From Pontibacter beigongshangensis (lineage in GTDB: Bacteria > Bacteroidota > Bacteroidia > Cytophagales > Hymenobacteraceae), in contig NZ_VFSD01000023.1 in NCBI RefSeq assembly GCF_014332515.1, positions 53,305 through 117,304 of the forward strand: a DNA stretch of 64,000 bases, given 5' to 3'. Below the pieces are notes generated by a model. That model was not told the origin of the DNA and ran no database searches. It was given only the letters and a program-made list of their open reading frames with translations. Both the position numbers and the translations under genes were made by a program. Position 1 is the first letter of the stretch. Every line of letters begins with the position of its first letter. Positions 26,807 to 34,870 of this stretch are shown piece after piece.

Positions 26807-27313
26807 ATGCAGTTAGAAGAAGGAAAAGAGAAGTTCATACAAGCCTGGGGCACCTTGGGGTCCAGCTGGGGCATAAACCGCACTATGGCGCAGGTGCATG
26901 CCCTGCTGCTCATTTCCCCTGAGGCCCTGAGCACGGAAGATGTGATGCAGGAGCTGAATGTGTCGCGGGGAAATGCGAACATGAACCTGCGCGCCCTAAT
27001 CGACTGGGGCCTGATTTCTAAGGAACTGAAGCCGGGGGAGAGGAGGGAGTTTTTTGTGGCCGAGAAGGATATGTGGAAAGTGGCCAAGCAGGTGATCCGG
27101 GAACGCCGCAAGCGGGAGCTGGAGCCCATGCTGCGCATATTGGAGGAACTGAGGCAGGTGGAGGGGGCCAAAGGAGATAAAGAGACAGAAGCTTTTACAG
27201 AGGCCATTACAAACCTGCACGAGCTATCGCTGAAGGCCGACAAAACGCTGAACACCATGCTTCGGGCTGATGAGCATTGGTTCCTTAGCTCTTTTATGAA
27301 GTTGATGCGTTAA
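26807..27313 (+). CDS. GbsR/MarR-like winged-helix regulator
   Basis: 168 aa. The helix-turn-helix region covers about 28-85 (LSTEDVMQELNVSRGNANMNLRAL, the last part the recognition helix) and a wing ERREFFVAEKDMW; a helical C-terminal half (about 90-165) should mediate dimerisation, as in GbsR of the choline pathway and PadR/MarR relatives. No choline genes are nearby. Operators before it and before the next gene point to autoregulation and control of 27375-29794. The effector is unknown. Confidence 0.88.
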   Translation: MQLEEGKEKFIQAWGTLGSSWGINRTMAQVHALLLISPEALSTEDVMQELNVSRGNANMNLRALIDWGLISKELKPGERREFFVAEKDMWKVAKQVIRERRKRELEPMLRILEELRQVEGAKGDKETEAFTEAITNLHELSLKADKTLNTMLRADEHWFLSSFMKLMR

Positions 27314-27330
27314 TTTTTTTACCTATAATA

Positions 27331-27350
27331 TTTCAATGATTATTGAAAGT
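27331..27350. promoter_or_regulatory. Operator 2 upstream of the DCC1 gene
   Basis: TTTCAAT-GATT-ATTGAAA followed by GT; same half-sites and four-base spacing as operator 1 (TTTCAAT-AACT-ATTGAAA). It lies 25 bases before the ATG at 27375. Confidence 0.8.
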
Positions 27351-27374
27351 TCTATAAGTTAAGGATGAAAAACC

Positions 27375-28211
27375 ATGCAGAACAAACTGATTATCTACGA
27401 CGGCAACTGCCAGGTATGTGTGGGCTTGCGGGACCTGATGCTAAGGCTGAGGCTGGTGGGGGAGCAGGAGTGTGTGGCCTACCAGCAGCTGCAGCCACCG
27501 CTCCGCCAGCAGGTGCAGGCCGAACGCTTCCGCAACGAAATGGCCCTGATCGACACGCACGGAGGCGATACGCTTTACGGTGCAGAGGGTGTGTCTTTTG
27601 TGTTTGCCAGCAAGCTGAAGCTGCTGCAGCCGCTGTTTCGGTTCCGGCCATTTTTCCTGCTGTTCCGCTTTCTCTATAAAATCATTGCCTTTAACCGCTA
27701 CCTCATCGCCACACCCAAAAAGCAAACTATCTCCTGCGACTGCTACCCGGAGGCGGCCACAAAATTCAGGCTGGTTTATATCGGTTTTGCCCTGCTGCTG
27801 TCTGTTTGCCTGACCGCGTTTTTTGGGGTCTCTGTGCACCAGGCGCTTGGGGTAGGTCCTGGGGCAGGTGCAGGGCAGTTGCTGCTGATGGCCGGTACAG
27901 GCTGGGTAATCCAGATTGTGTTGGCAGCCTTGTTCCTGGAGCGGCAGCAGGCGCTGGATTACGTGGGCCACCTGGGCACTATCATGGTGGTGGGGCTCCT
28001 GGTGCTGGTGCCAGCCATCTGCTTTTACTTTATTACCGGCCTGCTGTTTTACCCTTTGCCTGTGCTGAGCGTGTTGTGCAGCAGCGGCCTGATGCTCTAC
28101 CTGCACTACCACCGGGTGCAACACCTCGGCCTGTCACAGCGCTGGACGGTGCAGTGGTTTCTGCTGCTACAGGCAACGGCGGTGCTTTGGTTACTTTATT
28201 TTCAACTTTAA
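27375..28211 (+). CDS. DCC1-like thiol-disulfide oxidoreductase with membrane C-terminal domain
   Basis: 278 aa. The first about 110 residues are a DCC1 (DUF393) domain with YDGNCQVC (Asp9, Cys12, Cys15), a thioredoxin-like redox site. After a CDCYPEA segment, five hydrophobic helices follow (about 135-155, 166-187, 200-222, 225-243, 258-276). Fusion of DCC1 to a membrane part suggests redox work at the membrane. First gene of the putative operon under operator 2; 12 bases before the next gene. Exact substrate unknown. Confidence 0.85.
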   Translation: MQNKLIIYDGNCQVCVGLRDLMLRLRLVGEQECVAYQQLQPPLRQQVQAERFRNEMALIDTHGGDTLYGAEGVSFVFASKLKLLQPLFRFRPFFLLFRFLYKIIAFNRYLIATPKKQTISCDCYPEAATKFRLVYIGFALLLSVCLTAFFGVSVHQALGVGPGAGAGQLLLMAGTGWVIQIVLAALFLERQQALDYVGHLGTIMVVGLLVLVPAICFYFITGLLFYPLPVLSVLCSSGLMLYLHYHRVQHLGLSQRWTVQWFLLLQATAVLWLLYFQL

Positions 28212-28223
28212 ACCCCTCAGCTT

Positions 28224-28928
28224 ATGGAAATGCTCAAAAAATTGCCGCTAACTTATGTAGGAGAGCTGCACGATGTCCGGTTAATCAACTTTTCTGTGGA
28301 GCAGGAGGAGGTGCTGCCGCTTCTGCCGGAGCGGCTCCGGCTTCGCGACTTCCAGGGCCGTTCCCTCATCTCGATGGTGAACGTGAAACTGCGCCACATG
28401 CGCCCGGACTTTATGCCCGATGCACTGCACTTCAATTACCAGCACATCGGTTTCAGGTTGCTGATTGATGACCGGAAATATAATGGCGCTAACAGAAATG
28501 GAGATGCCAAAGGAATCTACTTCCTCCGTTCGTTTACAGACAAGTCGCTGATGGTGCACGGCGGAAGCATATTCACCAATTACAGGTTGGAGAAAGCAGC
28601 TATCACAAACAGCGATAATTCTTTTGAACTACGGCAGGGAAACGAATTTCTGAAATATAACCTACGGGATGAGCAGCCACCGCAGGTAAAGGAGGAGCTG
28701 AAGCAAATGGTAGGAGCGCTGGACCGGGCCTATTCCTACATCGGCGATACCCTAATGAGGGTGCAGATCATGCGGGAAGGCTGGCCCATAGAGTGGGCGA
28801 CCTGCGAAGGATTTGAAACGAACTTCTTCAGCACTGCAAAGTTTGAGGGAGCCTTCCGGGTGCGTGACATGGTTCCATACCAGTGGTTGCCACCTAAGCC
28901 TGTACCGCAATGCGTATTGTCGTATTAG
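28224..28928 (+). CDS. DUF2071 / YqjF-like protein
   Basis: 234-aa soluble protein of the DUF2071 group, whose fold resembles acetoacetate decarboxylase. Features: FSVEQEEVLPLLPERLRLRDF, SLISMVNVKLRHMRP near 50, GFRLLIDDRKYNG, and a C-terminal TKAEFEG-like block (FSTAKFEGAFRVRDMVPYQWLP). Function is unknown for the family. It overlaps the next gene by 19 bases, supporting one operon. Confidence 0.82.
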   Translation: MEMLKKLPLTYVGELHDVRLINFSVEQEEVLPLLPERLRLRDFQGRSLISMVNVKLRHMRPDFMPDALHFNYQHIGFRLLIDDRKYNGANRNGDAKGIYFLRSFTDKSLMVHGGSIFTNYRLEKAAITNSDNSFELRQGNEFLKYNLRDEQPPQVKEELKQMVGALDRAYSYIGDTLMRVQIMREGWPIEWATCEGFETNFFSTAKFEGAFRVRDMVPYQWLPPKPVPQCVLSY

Positions 28929-29794
28929 GAGCCAACGGCCAGGTTGGTTCCCGGGTGCTTAACCGGTTGTTGCAGGATTATCCGCCGGAGCAGGTGGTGG
29001 GCTGTGTAAGAGCAGAGCGTATGGCAGCTATGCACGGTGCCGCTCCTTCTAATAGCCTGCTGCCTTTTAACCCTTTCACGGACAACTGGGAAAAGCTTGG
29101 CAAAGTAGATGTGCTGATCAACTGCATCGGCATTATCCGGGAAACCGCTGGGCTGGATTTTACCGTGGCGCATGGCGATTTAACAGCTCGCATGCTGCAG
29201 CACAGGGCGCAAATCGGTAACCCGAAACTTATCCAGCTTTCGGCCTTAGGGGCAGATCCCGGAAGTGCCTCGAAATTCTTAAGTACCAAAGGGCAGGCGG
29301 ATCAGGAGCTGTTGCAGTACCCAGGTACGGTGGTGCTGCGGCCTTCCATTGTCTGCACACCCGGCACTATGCTGAGCAGAAAATTGCAAGGGCTACAGAA
29401 GCTATGTAGGTATATGGGTGGCTTTCTTCCTTTTCCGGATACTACGCTCCAAACAAAACTACAGCCCGTGGCAGTGGAAGACCTGACGGAGCTAGTTTCA
29501 CGGCTGTGTGTGCTGCACGATCACCCGCCTATGGTAGAGGTAGGTGGAAGTGATGTCTATACCGTCAGGGAATTGTTGGAGATGGTGCCGGCCTGCAAAC
29601 GCATCCTTCCGTTTCCACAAACTATATTTGACCACCTTTCCCCGCTGTTGCGTAAATTTTTCCCTGGCTTGCCCGACAAAGAGCAACAACTCTTGCTACA
29701 GCAAAACAATGTGGCAGACACAGTGGCTTGCGAAAAGATACTGGGTAGAAAAATGGCTTCCACATCAGGCTTTTGGCAAAGAGAACTCGCGTAG
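28910..29794 (+). CDS. NDUFA9-like NAD(P)-binding epimerase/dehydrogenase
   Basis: 294-aa Rossmann protein starting MRIVVLGANGQVGSRV (GxxGxxG at 8-13). INCIGIIRE and HGDL segments resemble complex I NDUFA9-like atypical SDRs, which lack the YxxxK catalytic pair; here STKGQADQELL stands where it would be, keeping a Lys and no Tyr. Its C-terminal third is helical. Atypical SDRs often have a regulatory or assembly role. Terminal gene of the cluster controlled by the GbsR-like regulator. Confidence 0.85.
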   Translation: MRIVVLGANGQVGSRVLNRLLQDYPPEQVVGCVRAERMAAMHGAAPSNSLLPFNPFTDNWEKLGKVDVLINCIGIIRETAGLDFTVAHGDLTARMLQHRAQIGNPKLIQLSALGADPGSASKFLSTKGQADQELLQYPGTVVLRPSIVCTPGTMLSRKLQGLQKLCRYMGGFLPFPDTTLQTKLQPVAVEDLTELVSRLCVLHDHPPMVEVGGSDVYTVRELLEMVPACKRILPFPQTIFDHLSPLLRKFFPGLPDKEQQLLLQQNNVADTVACEKILGRKMASTSGFWQRELA

Positions 29795-29830
29795 TAAAGA
29801 ATCAGCTTAGGCTGACAGCGGCATGAAATA

Positions 29831-29861
29831 CCTCTGAAAGGCCTTTTTTATTCAAATAATT
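29831..29861 (-). repeat. Interspersed core repeat, copy 10 (minus)
   Basis: Reverse complement reads AATTATTTGAATAAAAAAG then GCCTTTCAGAGG; degenerate palindrome. Confidence 0.65.
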
Positions 29862-29992
29862 CAAATTTTGAGCTGATCTCCTGCAGTGGAATCGCTTGCG
29901 CAGCTGCATCATTGAGTCCGACGTGGCAGCAATAATGTAGCCTGTATCACCATTTTCCGGTTGCTTTTGTAGCAGGAATCGGCAGCGCTGGC

Positions 29993-30000
29993 TAATTTTG
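29993..30000 (+). promoter_or_regulatory. -7 box before the 100-aa orphan gene
   Basis: TAATTTTG, exact TANNTTTG match, four bases before the ATG at 30005. A TTTG stands 23 bases further upstream, slightly beyond the usual spacing. A leaderless transcript is suggested. Confidence 0.6.
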
Positions 30001-30004
30001 TTTT

Positions 30005-30307
30005 ATGAACTCCGTTAAACTGAGCGCCAACTACCGCCTCTACGCTTTTTCTGGCTACCAGAGCATGAAATCTGCCATGCCGTATATGCGCTCTGTGGTG
30101 CTGGCCAAAGAACTGGCCGCGGTGCAGGAAGCGGAGGTAAGAAGGTTTGTGGGGCGCATCAGCGGGCAGGGCTATGTCAATTACCTGGAGCCTGCCGGAT
30201 ACCAGTATGCTCTCCGCTCGTACCGGAGGTCTTTTATCACGGCTTTGCAGAAGTTATACAAAAGTAACGGCTACGCAGCCAGGTATATCCTGATTGAGCG
30301 CGTATAG
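30005..30307 (+). CDS. Conserved-looking 100-aa protein, unknown
   Basis: 100 aa, basic, rich in Tyr (12 residues) and Arg, with predicted helices around 17-50 and 67-92; no Cys, no membrane segment, no signal peptide. I do not recognise the family. A perfect -7 box just before its start and sound amino acid composition support it as a real gene. It stands alone, 31 bases before the Crp-type regulator, and could be its operon partner. Confidence 0.6.
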   Translation: MNSVKLSANYRLYAFSGYQSMKSAMPYMRSVVLAKELAAVQEAEVRRFVGRISGQGYVNYLEPAGYQYALRSYRRSFITALQKLYKSNGYAARYILIERV

Positions 30308-30338
30308 CCAATACCAATAAGCAGCAAAACGGCAGCAC

Positions 30339-30923
30339 ATGGAAGAAAAATGGCAGCAGCTGAAAAAACTGGTAACAGCCATCCGGCCACTACCGGAGCA
30401 GGATTGGCAGGCATTCGCGGCTGTCTGGAAACCTTTTTCCGCCAAAAGGAAAGAGACGCTGACGGCGGCAGGGGAGCAGGAACATTACCTGTACTTTGTG
30501 GCAGCGGGCGTGCAGCGGGTGTTCTATTTCGATGATCAGAACCGGGAGGCTACCCTGCTTTTTACCTACGCCCCCTCGTTTGGAGGTGTGCTCGATGCGC
30601 TCCTGCTGCAGCAACCTTCCCGCTACTATTATGAAACCCTGACACCTTCTGTTTTTCTGCGGGCATCTTTCAGCGAATTAGAGCAGTTGATGCAAACCTA
30701 CCCCTCCATCGGGCTCATGGTCAGAGAAGGAATTACGCATAGCCTTTCGGGGGTGCTGGAGCGGCTGGTGGAGCTGCAGTGTTTTTCTTCGGAAGAAAAA
30801 TTCAGGAAACTGTTGCAGCGCAGTCCGCATATACTGCAGCTGGTGCCGCACAAGTACCTGGCAAGTTACCTGGGCATAGATGCCACCAACTTCAGCAAGT
30901 TGCTGAATAAGGTGCGGACCTGA
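30339..30923 (+). CDS. Crp/Fnr-family transcriptional regulator
   Basis: 194 aa. Cyclic-nucleotide-binding beta-barrel about 25-125 (YLYFVAAGVQRVFYFDDQNREATL, then the PS-YYETLTPS segment) without the Arg-Ser pair for cAMP. HTH at the C terminus: LVPHKYLASYLGIDATNFSKLLNKV. Such short Bacteroidetes members act without known ligand. It is followed by DUF4345 and DinB genes on the same strand, which it may control. Confidence 0.88.
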   Translation: MEEKWQQLKKLVTAIRPLPEQDWQAFAAVWKPFSAKRKETLTAAGEQEHYLYFVAAGVQRVFYFDDQNREATLLFTYAPSFGGVLDALLLQQPSRYYYETLTPSVFLRASFSELEQLMQTYPSIGLMVREGITHSLSGVLERLVELQCFSSEEKFRKLLQRSPHILQLVPHKYLASYLGIDATNFSKLLNKVRT

Positions 30924-30997
30924 AATGTTGGTATTTGCCAAGAATTAACTTTCGGCTTTCGCGCAACTTTGTAACGTTCACTAAAATGTACATCGTT

Positions 30998-31417
30998 ATG
31001 AAAATTCAGAAAATTTTGCGCCTGGCCTCCAAAGGCTTCATCCTGGTATCCGCTCTCAGCTTATTATCGGTTAGTGTGATGGCGTTTGCCAGCCCGCAGG
31101 CGGTGATGGACCTGGTGCACGTGCAGCTCACCAATACCGACGCTTTCAGCTCCATTAGGGGTGTGTATGGCGGCGTGGGGCTCACCTTGTTCATCAGCCT
31201 GATCTACCTCCTGTTCTACGACACCCGAAAAGGGCTCGCCTTTCTGTGCCTGCTCTGGGGGTTTTACGCTTTGTCGCGTACCATCACTATTTTTTGTGAA
31301 GGAGCGCTGGGAGATTTTGGTACGCAGTGGCTGCTGACGGAGTCGGTGCTGTTTGTGCTGGCCCTGTTGCTGGTGGTAGCGTATAGAAATCCGGCGTCAT
31401 CTCCAGAAGCTCACTGA
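30998..31417 (+). CDS. DUF4345-like membrane protein
   Basis: 139 aa from ATG 30998 (MKIQKIL; another ATG at 30986 is possible). Four hydrophobic helices: about 11-32, 58-78, 82-100, 110-129. The PQAVMDLVHVQLTNTDAFSSIRGVYGG loop is typical of DUF4345 proteins. Function unknown. One base separates its stop from the DinB start, so the two are cotranscribed. Confidence 0.82.
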   Translation: MKIQKILRLASKGFILVSALSLLSVSVMAFASPQAVMDLVHVQLTNTDAFSSIRGVYGGVGLTLFISLIYLLFYDTRKGLAFLCLLWGFYALSRTITIFCEGALGDFGTQWLLTESVLFVLALLLVVAYRNPASSPEAH

Positions 31418-31418
31418 C

Positions 31419-31988
31419 ATGAAAGCTGTCAACAAAGCGCAATTGCTGGCTTCGCTCGAAGATAGAGTGGAGCAGCATGTGCAGGAGGCGGTCAGGGTGT
31501 TCCAGAACCTGGACGAGGAGGTGCTGCTGAAGCCGGCTGCTGATGGCGGCTGGAGCATTGCCCAGTGCCTGGCTCACCTGAACAGCTACGGCGACTATTA
31601 CCTGCCCCGCCTCAGGGCAGGTTTCGAAAGCCAGCAGGAAGCAGCTGTAGCAGAAACATATAAAGGCACCTGGCTTGGCAACCAGTTTATCCGGATGATG
31701 GCGCCGGAGACCGGCCGCAAAAAATACAAAGCCGCCAAAATCCACCTGCCAAAAGAAGCAACGCAGGGGCAGGCCATTGTCAGGGAATTTATCCGGCAGC
31801 AGGAGGAATTGCTGTTGCTGCTGCGCCAGGCCCACAAGGCTGATCTGGACGCCAACAAAATTCCGGTTTCCGTGCTTACCTGGCTTCGGCTAAAACCGGG
31901 CGATGTGCTGCAGTTTGTGGTGGCCCACAACGAGCGGCACATGCTGCAGGCCGAGCGGAATCTGCCTGTTCCGGATGTGGCCGTCTGA
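31419..31988 (+). CDS. DinB-family putative metal-dependent protein
   Basis: 189-aa four-helix bundle. GGWSIAQCLAHLNSYGDYYLPRL holds the first His ligand (HL) and HNERHMLQAERNL the HxxxH ligand pair, together the three-His site for Ni or Zn of DinB/YfiT proteins. Members act as thiol-dependent transferases (bacillithiol, mycothiol). Coupled to the DUF4345 gene and followed by a clear terminator. Confidence 0.9.
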   Translation: MKAVNKAQLLASLEDRVEQHVQEAVRVFQNLDEEVLLKPAADGGWSIAQCLAHLNSYGDYYLPRLRAGFESQQEAAVAETYKGTWLGNQFIRMMAPETGRKKYKAAKIHLPKEATQGQAIVREFIRQQEELLLLLRQAHKADLDANKIPVSVLTWLRLKPGDVLQFVVAHNERHMLQAERNLPVPDVAV

Positions 31989-32015
31989 GGCAGATAAAGT
32001 TAGTTTCGCTCGTTG

Positions 32016-32043
32016 CCCCGGCCTTGTGCCGGGGTATTTTTTT
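32016..32043 (+). terminator. Intrinsic terminator after the DinB gene
   Basis: CCCCGGC-CTTGT-GCCGGGG followed by TATTTTTTT; 27 bases after the stop. Ends the 30339-31988 transcript. Confidence 0.92.
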
Positions 32044-32305
32044 GCTTCCAGCACAATGTCTAAAGCTGTGCTGGCACCTGGCCATGGTTTAGCCAGGTAG
32101 CTATTCTTAGTGCCCTGTAAAAAAAAGGAAATATATCACACTTTATCTTAAAATAATCCTGGTAAAGAGCCTTTTGTGAGGTCTTTAAGAATGGATGCAC
32201 ATCTTTAAATATAAAAAAAATATTTATTAATGAAGAGCCTGTATATAATTGGAACAACATTTGCCGTTATCAAACTACTTTACCTCCAGTATATCTTCAG
32301 AAGGG

Positions 32306-32851
32306 ATGAGACACATGAAAAAGATAGGATTTGCGGCAAAGCGGTTTACCATAACTGCTGAAGATGTATGGGAACTGGAAGCAAACTACCTGGCTGTCCC
32401 GGCCAGCCACGCGTCTGGCCTTTACCGCGCGCTTGTTTCTGTGTCTGACCTGTTGGACAAGTACGAGAAGCTAATACTGATTTTCCCTCCCGGTAATTTG
32501 TATCCTGCCAGCATCTTAAAGGCTTTTCTGCAATACTGCCAGCGCCACCAGAAAAACTATGCTATCCACAGTAATGCTACCGATGAAATACCCGCTCCCG
32601 GCACGGGCTATCTTACACTAGCCGAAACCGATCTGGCGGCGCTTATCAAAATAAGCAGGCGCCTGCGCTATGAACTGGGCCAGGACATGGGTATCCTGTC
32701 ATTCGACGATAGCCGCGTGAAAGAACTGATGGGCCTTACGGTTCTTACGGCAGCAGAGGCAGGAAATGATAACGCTTCACTGCTCCTTCAGCCGGCCTGC
32801 CAAAGTACGTGTGCTGGGCCAGTAAACGTTATCCGCCGAAGCTCCCTTTAG
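32306..32851 (+). CDS. LacI/GntR-like ligand-binding domain without HTH
   Basis: 181 aa from ATG 32306 (MRHMKKIGFAAK; ATG 32315 possible). The segment AETDLAALIKISRRLRYELGQDMGILSFDDSRVKELMGLTVLTAA matches the C-terminal end of the periplasmic-binding-protein-like sensor found in LacI and Bacteroidetes GntR regulators. No DNA-binding domain precedes it: upstream DNA is AT-rich with stops. It may be a decayed regulator that kept its sensor or a stand-alone sensor. Its N-terminal half (VSDLLDKYEKLILIFPP) fits the same fold. Function unknown. Confidence 0.65.
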   Translation: MRHMKKIGFAAKRFTITAEDVWELEANYLAVPASHASGLYRALVSVSDLLDKYEKLILIFPPGNLYPASILKAFLQYCQRHQKNYAIHSNATDEIPAPGTGYLTLAETDLAALIKISRRLRYELGQDMGILSFDDSRVKELMGLTVLTAAEAGNDNASLLLQPACQSTCAGPVNVIRRSSL

Positions 32852-33037
32852 GTTTAGCTCGCACAATCCCCTTCCTGAAATGTACCGGCAACTTTGCCCG
32901 GCGTGTGGTTGGTGTTCCTTTTTCCATGGCCAGGAACGGCAACTCTGAACTCATCAGATTAGACAAAAAAAGAAGCCGAGGCACAACAGATTCTGACAGT
33001 CTTTTGTACAGAATTATTCTGATTAACCTATTTGGCA

Positions 33038-33045
33038 TACCTTTG
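33038..33045 (+). promoter_or_regulatory. -7 box before the secreted hydrolase-like gene
   Basis: TACCTTTG, exact TANNTTTG, 31 bases upstream of the ATG at 33077. No matching -33 element was found at normal spacing. Confidence 0.5.
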
Positions 33046-33076
33046 TAAAACACTTGGTGCTTTACAACACACAGCT

Positions 33077-34741
33077 ATGAAATACTTCTTCGTTTGCCTT
33101 AGCTTCCTCATACTTTTTACTTGTCAAAGCGGCACCAGCCTTGCGCAGGAGTGGCAATGGTCGGTTCCGCTGGAAGCAGTTACCGCCAACGGTGCTAACA
33201 GCGCCCCCCGCGCCTTTCTCTGGATTCCGCCGGATTGCAAGCGGGTGCGGGCTGTGGTGGTGGGGCAGCACGACCTGTTGGAAGCGGGTATTCTGGAGCA
33301 CCCGGCCTTCCGGCAGGAATTGGCAGACCTCGGCATGGCCGAAGTTTGGGTAACGCCTGGTTTTGACCTGGTTTTTGATTTTGACAATGGAGCCGGAGAT
33401 CAGTTCAATGCCATGATGCAGGCGCTGGCCAAGGTGTCGGACTACCAGGAACTGGCTTTTGCACCGGTGGTGCCCATTGGCCACGCCGCCGCTGCCAGCT
33501 TTCCGTGGAACTTCGGCGCCTGGAACCCGGACCGCACCTTAGCGATGCTCTCCATAAAAGGCGATGCGCCCCTGGCCAGCAAGATCGGAAGTGGCCGCCC
33601 CAACCCGAGCTGGGAAGACCGCAGCATAGAAGGTGTGCCCGGGCTGATGGTGATGGGGGAGTACGAGTGGCGGGAAGAACGGCTGGCCCCGGCCATGGCC
33701 TATCGTGTGAGGTACCCGGCCGCGCCTATCTCCTTACTCGCAGATGCCGGCCGTGGCCACTTCGATTATTCTGATGAACTGGTGTCTTACCTGGCGCTCT
33801 TTATCCGGAAGGCTGCTAAAGTCCGCCTCCCGAGCCGTGTGCCACTCGACGAACCGGTTTCTCTCAAGCCGGTGGACCCGATCAGCGGCTGGCTGGCAGA
33901 CAGGTGGCGCGGCGATTCTGTGCCGGAGGCCCCGCCTGCCCCATATGCCAGCTATACTGGCAAGCCGGAGGAAGCTTTCTGGTACTTCGATAAGGAAATA
34001 GCTGCTGCAACCGAAAACCACTATGCCCGCATGCGCGGCAAAAAGCCACAACTCCTGGGCTTTGTGCAAAACGAGAAAGTGATTCCTCAAAATAAATCGC
34101 ACGCGCAGGTACAGCTAAAATTCACGCCTCTGGAAGACGGCATTAGTTTCAGGGTAGGCGCTGCGTTTCTGGATTCGGTGCCGAGCGGGAACACGAACCC
34201 GGCAAAATGGACCAACCTGCCAAAAGGAGCCCTGCTTGGTCATGCCGAAGGCCCGATCACCCTGTCCAGGATAGCGGGACCGGTGGAGCTGGTAGGGAAG
34301 GATACCTTTCGGATCAGCTTAAACCGCGCAGGGCTGGCTAATACCGAACGCGCTAAGGGCATCTGGCTTCTGGCCAGCCACCCAGGCGACAGCAGCTACA
34401 AGAGCGCCGTGCAGCAGGCCAACCTCACGTTCCCCTTACCAAACACAGCAGGCGATCCGCAGAAAATCACTTTTCCTGAAATCCGGAACCAACGATTCAA
34501 GAAGATAAAAAAAGCCTCTATGCTGCTCCATGCCACATCGGATGCGGAGGTGCCTGTGCAGTTTTACGTGCGTGAAGGGCCGGCTGTGGTGACAGGAAAC
34601 GAGCTTCGGTTCACGAAAATCCCGCCACGCAGCCGGTTCCCGGTCAAGGTAACTGTGGTGGCCTGGCAGTACGGGCGCAACGCATCGCCAAAGCTGCAGA
34701 GCGCGGCGCCTGTAGAGCAGGTTTTCTATATTGTAAAGTAG
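33077..34741 (+). CDS. Secreted alpha/beta-hydrolase-like protein
   Basis: 554 aa from ATG 33077, signal peptide MKYFFVCLSFLILF... ending in SLAQ. The N-terminal about 265 residues resemble an alpha/beta hydrolase: oxyanion strand AVVVGQHDLLE, IGHAAAASFPWNFGAW where GHAAA stands in place of the usual GxSxG (the nucleophile Ser is replaced by Ala), and a GRGHFDYSDE His at the end. It is therefore probably non-catalytic or uses another residue. The C-terminal about 280 residues form two beta-sandwich-like domains. Proteins of this type in Bacteroidetes lie in carbohydrate loci, but here it stands alone. Function unknown. Confidence 0.75.
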   Translation: MKYFFVCLSFLILFTCQSGTSLAQEWQWSVPLEAVTANGANSAPRAFLWIPPDCKRVRAVVVGQHDLLEAGILEHPAFRQELADLGMAEVWVTPGFDLVFDFDNGAGDQFNAMMQALAKVSDYQELAFAPVVPIGHAAAASFPWNFGAWNPDRTLAMLSIKGDAPLASKIGSGRPNPSWEDRSIEGVPGLMVMGEYEWREERLAPAMAYRVRYPAAPISLLADAGRGHFDYSDELVSYLALFIRKAAKVRLPSRVPLDEPVSLKPVDPISGWLADRWRGDSVPEAPPAPYASYTGKPEEAFWYFDKEIAAATENHYARMRGKKPQLLGFVQNEKVIPQNKSHAQVQLKFTPLEDGISFRVGAAFLDSVPSGNTNPAKWTNLPKGALLGHAEGPITLSRIAGPVELVGKDTFRISLNRAGLANTERAKGIWLLASHPGDSSYKSAVQQANLTFPLPNTAGDPQKITFPEIRNQRFKKIKKASMLLHATSDAEVPVQFYVREGPAVVTGNELRFTKIPPRSRFPVKVTVVAWQYGRNASPKLQSAAPVEQVFYIVK

Positions 34742-34788
34742 GAGCACTTGTAGCGTAAAATATGGCCTGCTGCCCTTGCAGCAGCAGG

Positions 34789-34818
34789 CTCCGGAGGGCC
34801 TGTTTCATTCAAATAATT
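34789..34818 (-). repeat. Interspersed core repeat, copy 11 (minus)
   Basis: Reverse complement reads AATTATTTGAATGAAACAG then GCCCTCCGGAG, with a CTG-rich arm beyond. It sits between convergent genes. Confidence 0.88.
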
Positions 34819-34870
34819 GCTGTTGTAACAGAAGCCCCCTTTGGCACTTACAGGTAAGAATAGCGCCTTT

